From Bordetella parapertussis (GTDB lineage: Bacteria; Pseudomonadota; Gammaproteobacteria; Burkholderiales; Burkholderiaceae_C): DNA of 15,182 nt. The notes under the pieces are model-generated. The model saw nothing but the letters and a program-made list of their open reading frames with translations, was not told where the DNA came from and ran no database searches. Numbering within the stretch: position 1 is the stretch's first letter; each line of letters starts with the position of its first letter. The position numbers and the translations under genes were made by a program. Location: assembly GCA_945900685.1 (NCBI GenBank), contig CAMDJS010000044.1:1-15182 (forward strand), in the 5' to 3' direction. Of the stretch, positions 1 to 8,185 are shown piece after piece.

Positions 1-420
1 GCGGAAAAAACCAAACCACAAGACAAAGAGGCCTACCTGAGTGCAATTTTGTGGCCGGAAGACACAGCAATCAATCCTGCTGACATTGACACCATCAAGG
101 TGTCTGTGTTGAATGAAGACAAGGTGGAAGTGGTGGCTCAATCATCAAGTGGCAGCCAGCTCAAAGCCGCCTCATTTGTCCGGGGAAAGCATTTTCAACT
201 TCGCAACGGGCAACTTGAAATCCTCTCAAGGTCGCAAGTGGCAGGCTTTCAAGCCGGTGAGCCGATGGTGGGGGTTGCCAGCGAAAAAATTGTTGTTGGG
301 CTTGATTCTCAAGGCAATGGCAAAGTCAGACAAAACATGAGCGCTACAGGCATGGCTTTCTTAATCATTCCTATGCACGTGTCTGAAGAAACCAATTTGC
401 GCTTTGTCAAAATCCCATGA
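1..420 (+). CDS. 3' end of an unrecognised protein (5' truncated by window edge)
   Basis: The reading frame is open from the first base and stops with TGA at 418-420, giving 139 residues of C-terminal sequence. I do not recognise a family. The visible part is soluble and mixed alpha/beta in character, with no obvious membrane segment, cysteine cluster or catalytic motif. An ATG-like start is not needed because the frame continues upstream of the window. The gene ends 3 bp before the stop codon of the convergent pseudouridine synthase, and no terminator hairpin separates them. Translation and the tight convergent packing support a real gene; its function is unknown. Confidence 0.6.
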   Translation, partial: AEKTKPQDKEAYLSAILWPEDTAINPADIDTIKVSVLNEDKVEVVAQSSSGSQLKAASFVRGKHFQLRNGQLEILSRSQVAGFQAGEPMVGVASEKIVVGLDSQGNGKVRQNMSATGMAFLIIPMHVSEETNLRFVKIP

Positions 421-423
421 AGC

Positions 424-1206
424 TCAGGCAAAGGTTTCGTCCCGCCCTAAATAGCGCCATTGACCGACAGGCAGTTGGCCTAACTTCACCCGGCCTATGC
501 GCACCCGCTTCAAGCCGACCACGGTCAACCCGACTTGTTCGCACATGCGGCGTATTTGCCGCTTTTTGCCCTCGGTCAGCACAAAGCGCAGTTGCTCGGG
601 GTTTTGCCATTCCACCAATGCCGTTTTAAGGGCTTGACCGTCTAGCGACAAACCGTGGCACAGCAAAGCCATTTTGTCTACAGGAAACAGCGACTGCACA
701 TCGGTTTGCACTTCACCGGCGGGCAAGCGTCCGTATTGCACCCGCACCAGATATTCTTTCTCCACACCGGAGTTTTCACCGATCAGTTGACGCGCCACGC
801 GACCATCTTGCGTCAGCACCAGCAAACCCACCGAATCAATATCCAATCGACCGGCAGGCGCCAGCCCCATGCGCTGGCGCGGCGCAAAGCGCACAGTCGA
901 GCGGTCGTCTCGCCAATGCGTGCGGGCTTCAATCAGGTTGATCGCCGGTTCATGGCCGTCCTCGGCTTGGCCGCTGACATAGCCCATGGGCTTGTGCAAC
1001 AAAATCGTCACTTGCTTGTCTTGCTGACCGCGCGCCAATGCATCCACTTCGATGCGGTCGAGAGGGCTGACAGGTTTGCCCAGCACGGCGGTTTCACCGT
1101 TGACTTTCACCCAGCCTTTGGCAATCCAATCGTCGGCTTCGCGGCGTGAGCAAATGCCGAGTTCGGCCATGCGCTTGTTCAGTCTGATGGTGGTGGTGTC
1201 GTTCAT
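424..1206 (-). CDS. RsuA/RluB/RluE/RluF-family rRNA pseudouridine synthase (RluF-like)
   Basis: A 260-residue enzyme expected to isomerise a uridine in 23S rRNA to pseudouridine. An S4 RNA-binding domain spans about residues 6-55 (LNKRMAELGICSRREAD, then VKVNG). The catalytic loop is AGRLDIDSVGLLVLT at about 118-132, with Asp122 as the expected nucleophile. The C-terminal family motif EGKKRQIRRMCE lies at about 212-223, followed by LKRVRIGRVKLGQLPVGQW. The order and the RIRRMCE-type motif resemble RluF more than RluB, but the family members are hard to separate by eye. An in-frame start 25 codons upstream exists inside the regulator gene. I chose the ATG at 1206 because the S4 domain starts right after it and it forms an ATGA overlap with the regulator's stop, implying translational coupling. 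Confidence 0.88.
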   Translation of the reverse strand: MNDTTTIRLNKRMAELGICSRREADDWIAKGWVKVNGETAVLGKPVSPLDRIEVDALARGQQDKQVTILLHKPMGYVSGQAEDGHEPAINLIEARTHWRDDRSTVRFAPRQRMGLAPAGRLDIDSVGLLVLTQDGRVARQLIGENSGVEKEYLVRVQYGRLPAGEVQTDVQSLFPVDKMALLCHGLSLDGQALKTALVEWQNPEQLRFVLTEGKKRQIRRMCEQVGLTVVGLKRVRIGRVKLGQLPVGQWRYLGRDETFA

Positions 1207-1913
1207 GTGAGACTCAGTGTATGGCTTCGCAGCGCAGGCAAATTCAATACGCGAATGCCGCCGTAGCTGACACGTATCCATTGCGCTTCTTCCAGCCGCT
1301 TCAAAGCCACATTCACACGTTGGCGCGACAGGCCGACCAGGTAACCCAACTCTTGTTGGGTGATATCCAAGACTTCGCCTACGCCCGGAAACAGCACCGG
1401 GTTGACGAGGGCGGCCAGGTTGCGCGCGACGCGTAAGTCAGGGTTGTTGATGCGGTCAATTTCACGCGCCGCAATGAATTGCCCGAGGCGTTCGTTCAAC
1501 TGGTTCATGATGAAGCGGTTAAAGCCAATAGACTCGGCCAGCAGGGTGTGAAAACTGTCAATCGGTAAACCGGCGACCACGCTGGGACGCAGTGCGTTGA
1601 CGTTGTAACGATACGGTTCGCGTTTAAGCACAGTGCCTTCCCCAAACCACCCCCCGCGTGACACGCCGGTGAATGTCAGGCTGTCGCCTTTGTCGGTGTC
1701 GATATTCATTTTCAGCAAACCGTCGATCACGCCAAACCAATACGTGGGGGCACGCCCGATGCGGCACACCACATCGCCACCCAGTGCATCGCCCACCACC
1801 AATTGGGGCAGGGTGCGAGCCCGCTCTTGCGGGTTGAGCAGCGCCAGCCAAGGAATGCCGACAAGTTCAGCGGGTGTGGGTGCGCGGCGGCGTTGGTGCA
1901 GGTCTTGGGACAT
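1203..1913 (-). CDS. Crp/Fnr-family transcriptional regulator
   Basis: A 236-residue protein with the two-domain layout of the Crp/Fnr family. A cyclic-nucleotide-binding-type beta-barrel covers about residues 35-125, with GGWFGEGTVL (87-96) in the place of the phosphate-binding cassette. A long dimerisation helix follows (about 128-155), then a C-terminal winged HTH (about 183-224) with DITQQELGYLVGLSRQRVNVALKRLEE. Only one cysteine (Cys50) is present near the sensor domain, so an FNR-type Fe-S cluster is unlikely; the effector is unknown. It is divergently transcribed from the acyl-CoA synthetase/LIV operon across 140 bp and is the obvious candidate regulator of that operon and of itself. 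That link is inference from position. Its stop overlaps the start of the pseudouridine synthase gene downstream. Confidence 0.9.
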   Translation of the reverse strand: MSQDLHQRRRAPTPAELVGIPWLALLNPQERARTLPQLVVGDALGGDVVCRIGRAPTYWFGVIDGLLKMNIDTDKGDSLTFTGVSRGGWFGEGTVLKREPYRYNVNALRPSVVAGLPIDSFHTLLAESIGFNRFIMNQLNERLGQFIAAREIDRINNPDLRVARNLAALVNPVLFPGVGEVLDITQQELGYLVGLSRQRVNVALKRLEEAQWIRVSYGGIRVLNLPALRSHTLSLT

Positions 1914-2053
1914 AGCGACAAAAAAGAGAAGTAATAAAGCCTAGGTATCTTCCCTTAATTGTCGTTCAAAAGACAAAAAAGCGTCAAACCAAGTCCTAAT
2001 ATTTGACCCTTAGCGTGGACGCAAGTCCGCGTGCTTTGTGATTTGATTGGCAG
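1914..2053. promoter_or_regulatory. Divergent promoter/operator region between the Crp/Fnr gene and the uptake operon
   Basis: This A+T-rich 140-bp gap must hold the promoters for both directions. Two perfect inverted repeats are visible: TTGTC-N8-GACAA at 1959-1976, and GTCAAA-N13-TTTGAC at 1983-2007. A TAATAT hexamer at 1997-2002 could serve as a rightward -10, but no convincing -35 is placed correctly, as would fit an activator-dependent promoter. Neither repeat matches the canonical CRP (TGTGA-N6-TCACA) or FNR (TTGAT-N4-ATCAA) site, so binding by the adjacent regulator is a guess. No clear Shine-Dalgarno sequence precedes the ATG at 2054. Confidence 0.45.
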
Positions 2054-4000
2054 ATGGACACGACTTTCCCCCAACTTTTGGCCCAACACGCCCGGCAACG
2101 CCCCGGCTTTGCTGCGCTGCGCGAAAAAGAATATGGCATTTGGCAGACGCTGAATTGGGCGGATTTGTTCACCATGGTTGGGCAAATGACGCACGTGTTT
2201 GCGCGTGACGGTATGAAGCGCGGTGACCATGTGATCGTGGTCGGCGCGAATCGCCCGCGTTTGTCTGCCGCCATGCTGGCTGTGCAAACGCTGGGTGCTA
2301 TTCCGGTGCCGCTCTACCAAGATGCCGTGGGCACCGAATATGTATTTCCCATCAACAACGCAGAAGTGCGGTTTGCGGTGGTGGAAAACCAAGAGCAAGT
2401 CGACAAGCTGCAAGAAATACAAGCGGATTGCCCCACATTGACTCGCATCTACTACGACAACCCGCGCGGTTTGCGCAATTACCCTGCGCAAGCTTTGTGC
2501 AGCTTGGATACGCTGTTGCAAGAGGGCGCTGCCTTGGCCGTCAAAATCCCGCAGTTTGTGGATCAGCAGATCAAAGCCGCGCAAGCAGATGACGTGGCCG
2601 CCATGTTTTTCACCTCTGGCACCACCGGCAACGCCAAAGGCGTGGTGCACACACACCGCAGTTTGTTAGACCGCGCCAAAGCCGGTGCCGACTTTGACAA
2701 ACTGACCAGCCGTGAAGAAGTGCTGGCGTATTTGCCTCCGGCTTGGATCGGGCAAAACATCTTCAGCTATGCGCAATGGCTGTGCTGCGGTTATGTGGTG
2801 AATTGCCCTGAATCAGCAGAAACGGTGACCATCGATTTGAAAGAAATCGGGCCGACCTATTACTTTGCGCCGCCGCGCGTGTTTGAAGGCTTGCTCACGC
2901 AAGTGATGATTCGCATGGAAGACGCAAGCGCACCCAAGCGCGGCATATTCAATTACTTCATGGCGTTGGCGCGCAAAGTCGGGCCACGCCGCATGGATGG
3001 TGAGTCCATCGGTGCTTGGAACACACTCATGTACGGCCTTGGTAATTTGCTGGTGTACGGACCCTTGCGTAACAACCTCGGCATGTCGCGGGTGCGTGTG
3101 GCCTACACCGCAGGCGAGGCCATCGGTCCTGACTTGTTCAGCTTTTACCGCTCAATCGGCATCAACCTCAAGCAGTTGTACGGTTCGACCGAAACTGCAG
3201 TGTTCGTGTGTTTGCAACCGGACAACCAGGCGTATGCCGACACCGTGGGTGTGCCTTGCGACGGCGTGGAAATCAAAGTGGCTGAGAACGGTGAAATTCT
3301 GGTCAAGTCCGCCGGTTTGCTCAAAGGCTATTACAAAAACCCCGAAGCCACAGCCGAGGTGCTGAGCGCAGACGGTTGGTACAAAACCAATGACGCTGGG
3401 TTCATCGATAGTCGTGGGCATTTGAAAATCATCGACCGCGTGAAAGATGTGGGGCGCATTCAAGGCGGTGCGAACGACGGCGCCATGTTCGCGCCCAAGT
3501 ATGTGGAGAACAAACTGAAGTTTTTCCCGTTCATCAAAGAAGCGGTGGCTTATGGCGACGGGCGTGACAGAGTTTGCGTCATGGTCAACATCGATTTCGA
3601 CGCGGTCGGCAATTGGGCGGAACGCCGCAACCTGCCGTATGCAGGCTATACCGATTTGGCGCAAAAGCCCGAGGTCTACCAGTTGATGTTGGAATGCGTG
3701 GAAAAAGTCAACGCAGATTTGTCGGTGGACACCTTGCTGGCCGGTTCGCAAATCAGCCGCTTCTTGGTGTTGCACAAAGAACTTGACGCGGATGACGGCG
3801 AACTCACGCGTACCAACAAAGTGCGGCGCGGTTTCATCGCTGAAAAATACGCGGTGCTGGTGCATGCTTTATACGATGGAATGCAACAGCAATTCATTGA
3901 AACCGCCGTCAAGTTTGAAGACGGCAGAAGCGGCAGCGTCAGTGCCACGTTGACATTGTCAGACGCCAAAGTGTTTAACGCCGTGGAGCGTGCCGCATGA
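2054..4000 (+). CDS. AMP-binding acyl-CoA synthetase (long-chain fatty-acid-CoA-ligase type)
   Basis: A 648-residue ANL-superfamily enzyme expected to activate a carboxylic acid to acyl-AMP and then acyl-CoA. The P-loop-like motif is FFTSGTTGNAKG at about 185-196, the adenine/acyl motif YGSTE at 376-380, and the ribose-binding motif reads YKTNDAGF at 443-450, with Asn where TGD is usual but Asp447 kept. The hinge DR is at 461-462, and the A10-type catalytic lysine is probably Lys589 in LTRTNKVRR. After the hinge it carries GGANDGAMFAPKYVENK instead of the shorter GGxxVxPxxIE, a subfamily trait. Length and motifs are those of a full long-chain-type synthetase. The natural substrate is unknown. 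Its stop overlaps the LivG-type ATPase start (ATGA), so it is the first gene of the uptake operon and probably traps imported acids as CoA thioesters. Confidence 0.9.
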   Translation: MDTTFPQLLAQHARQRPGFAALREKEYGIWQTLNWADLFTMVGQMTHVFARDGMKRGDHVIVVGANRPRLSAAMLAVQTLGAIPVPLYQDAVGTEYVFPINNAEVRFAVVENQEQVDKLQEIQADCPTLTRIYYDNPRGLRNYPAQALCSLDTLLQEGAALAVKIPQFVDQQIKAAQADDVAAMFFTSGTTGNAKGVVHTHRSLLDRAKAGADFDKLTSREEVLAYLPPAWIGQNIFSYAQWLCCGYVVNCPESAETVTIDLKEIGPTYYFAPPRVFEGLLTQVMIRMEDASAPKRGIFNYFMALARKVGPRRMDGESIGAWNTLMYGLGNLLVYGPLRNNLGMSRVRVAYTAGEAIGPDLFSFYRSIGINLKQLYGSTETAVFVCLQPDNQAYADTVGVPCDGVEIKVAENGEILVKSAGLLKGYYKNPEATAEVLSADGWYKTNDAGFIDSRGHLKIIDRVKDVGRIQGGANDGAMFAPKYVENKLKFFPFIKEAVAYGDGRDRVCVMVNIDFDAVGNWAERRNLPYAGYTDLAQKPEVYQLMLECVEKVNADLSVDTLLAGSQISRFLVLHKELDADDGELTRTNKVRRGFIAEKYAVLVHALYDGMQQQFIETAVKFEDGRSGSVSATLTLSDAKVFNAVERAA

Positions 4001-4779
4001 GCAAGCAAATCGGCGACGTCATATTGAATGTGCAAAACATATCGCTGAGTTTTGGCGGTGTGAAGGCTTTGTCTGACATCAGTTTTGATGTGCGCGAACA
4101 CGAAATTCGCGCCATCATCGGCCCCAACGGCGCGGGCAAATCGTCCATGCTCAATTGCATCAACGGCGTGTACACGCCGCAGCAAGGGAGCATCACTTTC
4201 CGTGGTCAAACCTTCAGCCACATGGACAGCCACCAAGTAGCGGTCATGGGTGTGGCGCGTACATTTCAAAATCTGGCTTTGTTCAAAGGCATGAGCGTGC
4301 TCGACAACATCATGACTGGGCGCAATCTGCGCATGAAGTCGAATTTGTTGTTGCAGGCTATTCGCTTTGGCCCCGCACAGCGCGAAGAATTTGAACATCG
4401 CAGAAAAGTGGAAGAAATCATCGACTTTTTAGAAATCCAGGCCTACCGCAAAACGCCGGTCGGGCAGTTGCCCTACGGTTTACAAAAACGCGTGGACTTG
4501 GGCCGCGCGCTGGCGCTTGAACCGCAAGTGCTGCTGTTGGACGAACCGATGGCTGGTATGAACGTGGAAGAAAAACAAGACATGTGTCGTTTCATTTTGG
4601 ATGTGAACGACGAGTTCGGCACCACCGTGGTCTTGATCGAGCACGACATGGGCGTGGTCATGGATATCTCAGACCGCGTGGTGGTGTTGGACTACGGTAA
4701 AAAAATCGGCGACGGCACACCGGATGAAGTGCGCAACAACCCCGAGGTGATCAGCGCCTACCTCGGTACAGGACATTGA
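3997..4779 (+). CDS. livG: LIV/HAAT-family ABC transporter ATP-binding protein (LivG-like)
   Basis: A 260-residue cytoplasmic ATPase that energises the importer. Walker A is GPNGAGKS (42-49), the Q-loop region is ARTFQN (87-92), the signature is LPYGLQKR (158-165), Walker B is VLLLDEP (178-184), and the H-loop histidine is His216 in LIEHDM. The variant signature, the long insertion between the Q-loop and the signature, and the LIEHDMGVVM motif are typical of LivG rather than LivF. The ATG overlaps the synthetase stop by 4 bp, indicating translational coupling. Genes for the two permeases, binding protein and second ATPase follow. The symbol denotes family position only; amino-acid transport is not implied. 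Confidence 0.93.
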   Translation: MSKQIGDVILNVQNISLSFGGVKALSDISFDVREHEIRAIIGPNGAGKSSMLNCINGVYTPQQGSITFRGQTFSHMDSHQVAVMGVARTFQNLALFKGMSVLDNIMTGRNLRMKSNLLLQAIRFGPAQREEFEHRRKVEEIIDFLEIQAYRKTPVGQLPYGLQKRVDLGRALALEPQVLLLDEPMAGMNVEEKQDMCRFILDVNDEFGTTVVLIEHDMGVVMDISDRVVVLDYGKKIGDGTPDEVRNNPEVISAYLGTGH

Positions 4780-4784
4780 CTGCC

Positions 4785-5711
4785 ATGGGATTCTTTCTTG
4801 AAACACTGCTCGGCGGCCTGATGGCGGGTATGTTGTATTCGCTGGTGGCTTTGGGTTTTGTGCTGATCTTCAAAGCCTCTGGCGTGTTCAATTTCGCGCA
4901 AGGCGCGATGGTCTTGTTCGCGGCACTGGCCATGGCGCGTTTTTCCGAGTGGTTGAATGCTTCCGGTCTGGGCAATTTGTGGTTGGTCAACCTGATCGCT
5001 TTTGCCATGGCGGCCGTTGTCATGTTTTGCGTGGCCTGGGTGATCGAGCGTTTGGTGTTGCGCCAGTTGGTGAACCAAGAAGGCACCACCTTGTTGATGG
5101 CGACTTTGGGCATCACCTACTTTTTGGAAGGACTGGGCCAATCAATATTTGGCAGCGACATTTACAAAATTGACATCGGCATGCCCAAGGAACCGGTGAT
5201 GGCTTTCGAGTCCACCTTCCCCGGCGGTATTTTGATCAACCAGGAAGATTTGATCGCGGCTTTGATCGCCGCGTGTCTGGTGGCTTTGCTGTCGCTGTTT
5301 TTCCAAAAAACCAGCACCGGTCGCGCCTTGCGTGCGGTGGCCGATGACCACCAAGCGGCGCAATCCATCGGCATTCCCTTGAACCGCATCTGGGTGATTG
5401 TGTGGTGCGTCGCCGGCGTGGTGGCTTTGGTGGCCGGCATGATTTGGGGCAGCAAACTCGGCGTGCAGTTTTCATTGGCGACGGTCGCATTGCGTGCGTT
5501 GCCCGTGGTGATTTTGGGTGGCCTCACCTCCGTGCCGGGCGCCATCATCGGCGGCTTGATCATCGGTGTCGGTGAAAAACTCTCCGAGGTGTATTTGGGT
5601 CCTTATGTCGGTGGCGGCATCGAAATTTGGTTTGCTTATGTTCTGGCTTTGTTGTTCTTGTTGGTTCGTCCGCAAGGTTTGTTTGGCGAAAAGATCATCG
5701 ACCGGGTTTAA
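4785..5711 (+). CDS. livH: LIV/HAAT-family ABC transporter permease (LivH-like)
   Basis: A 308-residue inner-membrane permease with about eight hydrophobic segments. Family hallmarks are GLMAGMLYSLVALGFVLIFKASGVFNFAQGAM near the N terminus, GRALRAVADDHQAAQSIGI in the cytoplasmic loop that contacts the ATPase, and VILGGLTSVPGAIIGG near the C terminus. A TTG at 4776 would overlap the LivG stop, but the ATG at 4785 is preferred: an AGGA at 4770-4773 sits 11 nt upstream of it and would be only 2 nt from the TTG. The gene is separated from livG by 5 bp and from livM by 2 bp. Confidence 0.93.
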   Translation: MGFFLETLLGGLMAGMLYSLVALGFVLIFKASGVFNFAQGAMVLFAALAMARFSEWLNASGLGNLWLVNLIAFAMAAVVMFCVAWVIERLVLRQLVNQEGTTLLMATLGITYFLEGLGQSIFGSDIYKIDIGMPKEPVMAFESTFPGGILINQEDLIAALIAACLVALLSLFFQKTSTGRALRAVADDHQAAQSIGIPLNRIWVIVWCVAGVVALVAGMIWGSKLGVQFSLATVALRALPVVILGGLTSVPGAIIGGLIIGVGEKLSEVYLGPYVGGGIEIWFAYVLALLFLLVRPQGLFGEKIIDRV

Positions 5712-5713
5712 GC

Positions 5714-6790
5714 ATGTTCTACAGAGAAAACGGCCAATTCAAAACCAGCTACCAAGCGGACCAGCAGATCTTCCCGATCATGCAGGACCGCTGGTTCATC
5801 GCTGCTTTAATGCTGCTGGCATTTGTCGGTGTGCCGTTCATCGCCTCAGACTACATGTTCAGCGCCATCCTCATTCCCTTCGTCATCATGGCCATGGCGG
5901 CTTTGGGTGTGAATATTCTGGTCGGTTATTGCGGCCAAATCTCTTTGGGCTCGGGCGCGTTCATGGCGGTAGGTGCTTATGGCGCGTACAACTTTTTTGC
6001 GCGCATTCCCGGCATGCCGTTGATTCCGACCTTGATATTGGGCGGTTTGTGCGCCACTGTGTTCGGTATCTTGTTTGGTTTGCCGAGTTTGCGGGTGCGC
6101 GGTTTGTATTTGGCGGTCGCGACATTGGCCGCGCAGTTCTTCGCCGACTGGATGTTTTTGCGCATCAAGTGGTTCACCTTGGACACGCCGTCCGGTTCGG
6201 TGTCGGTGTCTAACCTGCAAGTCTTTGGTATGCCGATTGAAAGCGATTTGAGCAAATACCTGTTTTGCCTGAGTCTGTTGTGCGTGGTGGCATTGCTGGC
6301 GAAAAACCTGGTGCGCGGCGCCATCGGTCGCGAATGGATGGCTATACGCGACATGGACGTGGCTGCGGCCGTCATCGGTATCCGCCCCATGTACGCCAAG
6401 CTCAGCGCGTTTGCGGTCAGTTCGTTCATCATCGGCATGGCCGGTGCGTTGTGGGCGTTTATTTATTTGGGTTCATGGGAGCCGAGTGCTTTCTCGGTGG
6501 ACCAATCGTTTCGCTTGTTGTTCATGGTCATCATCGGTGGCATGGGCTCCATCATGGGCGGCTTTTTAGGTGCGGCTTTTATTGTGGTGCTGCCAATTTT
6601 CCTCAACCAGTTTCTGCCGGTGTTCGCCGCTTGGTTTGGTTTTGTGATTTCTACCACGGTGGTGTCGCATGCCGAATTGATGATTTTCGGTGCCTTGATT
6701 GTTTGGTTTTTGATTGTCGAGCCGCACGGCTTGGCGCGTTTGTGGGCGATTGGCAAACAAAAAATGCGCGTCTGGCCGTTCCCGTATTGA
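5714..6790 (+). CDS. livM: LIV/HAAT-family ABC transporter permease (LivM-like)
   Basis: A 358-residue polytopic membrane protein, partner of the LivH-like permease. Diagnostic stretches are LGVNILVGYCGQISLGSGAFMAVGAYGAY, then LRVRGLYLAVATLAAQ, and the ATPase-contacting loop IGREWMAIRDMDVAAAVIGI, followed by MVIIGGMGSIMGGFLGA. The frame is open further upstream, but the extra 29 codons would overlap livH. The ATG at 5714, two bases after the livH stop, gives a protein starting with a short soluble N terminus before the first membrane helix near residue 30. It has nine or ten hydrophobic segments, as expected. Confidence 0.92.
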   Translation: MFYRENGQFKTSYQADQQIFPIMQDRWFIAALMLLAFVGVPFIASDYMFSAILIPFVIMAMAALGVNILVGYCGQISLGSGAFMAVGAYGAYNFFARIPGMPLIPTLILGGLCATVFGILFGLPSLRVRGLYLAVATLAAQFFADWMFLRIKWFTLDTPSGSVSVSNLQVFGMPIESDLSKYLFCLSLLCVVALLAKNLVRGAIGREWMAIRDMDVAAAVIGIRPMYAKLSAFAVSSFIIGMAGALWAFIYLGSWEPSAFSVDQSFRLLFMVIIGGMGSIMGGFLGAAFIVVLPIFLNQFLPVFAAWFGFVISTTVVSHAELMIFGALIVWFLIVEPHGLARLWAIGKQKMRVWPFPY

Positions 6791-6824
6791 CGGTGTTGTT
6801 CATCGCAAGTGTGAGTCAAATTTG

Positions 6825-6830
6825 AAGGAG
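6825..6830 (+). promoter_or_regulatory. Strong ribosome-binding site of the periplasmic binding-protein gene
   Basis: AAGGAG lies 6 nt before the ATG at 6837. It is by far the best Shine-Dalgarno sequence in this operon and settles the start against the longer open frame that begins inside livM. High translation of the binding protein relative to the permeases is normal for ABC importers. A 10-bp palindrome (TCAAATTTGA, 6816-6825) abuts it. Confidence 0.75.
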
Positions 6831-6836
6831 ACAAAG

Positions 6837-8159
6837 ATGAAGAAATCCCTTTTGTTGTTATCAGCCTTGGTGGCAAGTTTGGGTATGGGCGTGGTCACGC
6901 AAGCCCAAGCGCAAGCCAAAGAACAATTTGTTCCGGTGCTGTCTTACCGCACCGGTCCTTATGCGCCCAACGGCACGCCTTGGGCCAACGGCTTTGTCGA
7001 TTACCTCAAGCTCGTCAACAGCAAAGGCGGCATCAACGGCGTGAAGATTGCGTATGAAGAATGCGAAACCGGCTACGACACCGCACGCAGTGTGGAATGC
7101 TATGAACGCCTGAAAAGCAAAAACCCCAGCTTTGTGCAAACCCTGTCTACGGGTGCGACTTTCGCCATCACTGAAAAAGCCCCCGGCGACAAAATCCCGG
7201 TGCTGACGGTGGGCTATGGCCGCAGCGAAAGCGCTGATGGCGCGGTGTTCAAGTGGAACTTCCCGATAGCCGGTACTTACTGGGTGGCAGCCGACACCAT
7301 CATGCAAGCCATCGCCAAGAAAGAAGGCGGCTGGGACAAACTCAAAGGCAAAAAAGTTGCCTTGGTCTACCACGACAGTCCCTTCGGTAAAGAGCCTATT
7401 CCATTGCTGCAAGAGCGTGCGCGTAACCACGGGTTCGAGTTGCAATTGCTGCCAGTCACACCTCCCGGTGTGGAACAAAAAGCCACTTGGTTGCAGGTGC
7501 GCCAGGCCAAGCCCGACTACGTGGTGTTGTGGGGTTGGGGCGTGATGAATTCCACCGCCATCAAGGAAGCGCAAGCCACTGGCTATGCCCGCGAAAAAAT
7601 GTATGGCGTGTGGTGGGCTGGTGCAGAGCCTGATGTGAAAGACGTGGCCGATGGTGCCAAGGGTTACAACGCAATCACGATTCAGCATGGCGCAGAACCT
7701 AACTCTGACATCGTCAAAACCATGTTGACCCAAATCCACGCCAAAGGCCAGGGCACAGGACCGAAAGAAGAAGTAGGACAGGTGCTGTATTTGCGTGGTG
7801 TGATGAGTGCCATGATCGGTATTGAAGGCATTCGTTCAGCGCAAGAACGTTTTGGCAAAGGCAAGGTTGTCACCGGCGAGCAAGTGCGCTGGGGTCTGGA
7901 AAACCTGAACCTTACACAAGCCAAACTCGACGCACTCGGCTTCAAAGGCGTGATGCGTCCGATCAGCACCTCTTGCATGGACCACATGGGCGCGGCTTGG
8001 ACACGTATTCACACTTGGAACGGCAAGGCCTGGGAGTTCACCTCCGACTGGATGCAAGCTGATGAACAGATTTTGAAACCGCTGGTCAAAGCCACTGCTG
8101 ATAAATATGCGGCTGAGAAAAAGCTGACGCGCCGCACCGGTGCGGATTGTCAGTCTTGA
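6837..8159 (+). CDS. Periplasmic substrate-binding protein of the LIV/HAAT importer (LivK-like)
   Basis: A 440-residue exported binding protein that delivers substrate to the LivHM-type permease. A Sec signal peptide covers about residues 1-25 (MKKSLLLLSALVASLG, cleavage near AQAQA). The mature part has the type I periplasmic fold with a typical opening PNGTPWANGFVDYLKLVNSKGGINGVK, then YDTARSVECYERL. The hinge region has KKVALVYHDSPFGKEPIPLL and ARQAKPDYVVLWGWG-like sequence. At 440 residues it is longer than E. coli LivK and nearer to binding proteins for amides or aromatic acids, so branched-chain amino acids are not assumed. It lies 46 bp after livM with its own strong ribosome-binding site. 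Confidence 0.9.
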   Translation: MKKSLLLLSALVASLGMGVVTQAQAQAKEQFVPVLSYRTGPYAPNGTPWANGFVDYLKLVNSKGGINGVKIAYEECETGYDTARSVECYERLKSKNPSFVQTLSTGATFAITEKAPGDKIPVLTVGYGRSESADGAVFKWNFPIAGTYWVAADTIMQAIAKKEGGWDKLKGKKVALVYHDSPFGKEPIPLLQERARNHGFELQLLPVTPPGVEQKATWLQVRQAKPDYVVLWGWGVMNSTAIKEAQATGYAREKMYGVWWAGAEPDVKDVADGAKGYNAITIQHGAEPNSDIVKTMLTQIHAKGQGTGPKEEVGQVLYLRGVMSAMIGIEGIRSAQERFGKGKVVTGEQVRWGLENLNLTQAKLDALGFKGVMRPISTSCMDHMGAAWTRIHTWNGKAWEFTSDWMQADEQILKPLVKATADKYAAEKKLTRRTGADCQS

Positions 8160-8185
8160 TCTGAAGCGTTAAACCGGATACAGCC

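Noticed and set aside
655..1149. 164-codon open frame on the plus strand opposite the pseudouridine synthase
   Set aside because: It lies wholly antisense to a gene with clear catalytic motifs and has a low-complexity His/Gln-rich composition typical of a shadow frame.
3152..4398. Long minus-strand open frames (237 and 240 codons) opposite the acyl-CoA synthetase and LivG genes
   Set aside because: They are antisense to genes with intact motifs, show no recognisable domain, and are explained by codon bias.
4776..4784. TTG start for the LivH-like permease overlapping the LivG stop
   Set aside because: The AGGA motif is only 2 nt from the TTG but 11 nt from the ATG at 4785, and the ATG gives the usual family N terminus.
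6816..6825. TCAAATTTGA palindrome as an independent operator for the binding-protein gene
   Set aside because: A 10-bp A+T-rich palindrome is common by chance; it is noted only because it resembles the half-sites at 1983-2007.
6714..6836. Longer open frame upstream of the periplasmic binding protein
   Set aside because: It would remove the signal peptide from the N terminus and overlap livM; AAGGAG at 6825-6830 clearly supports the ATG at 6837.
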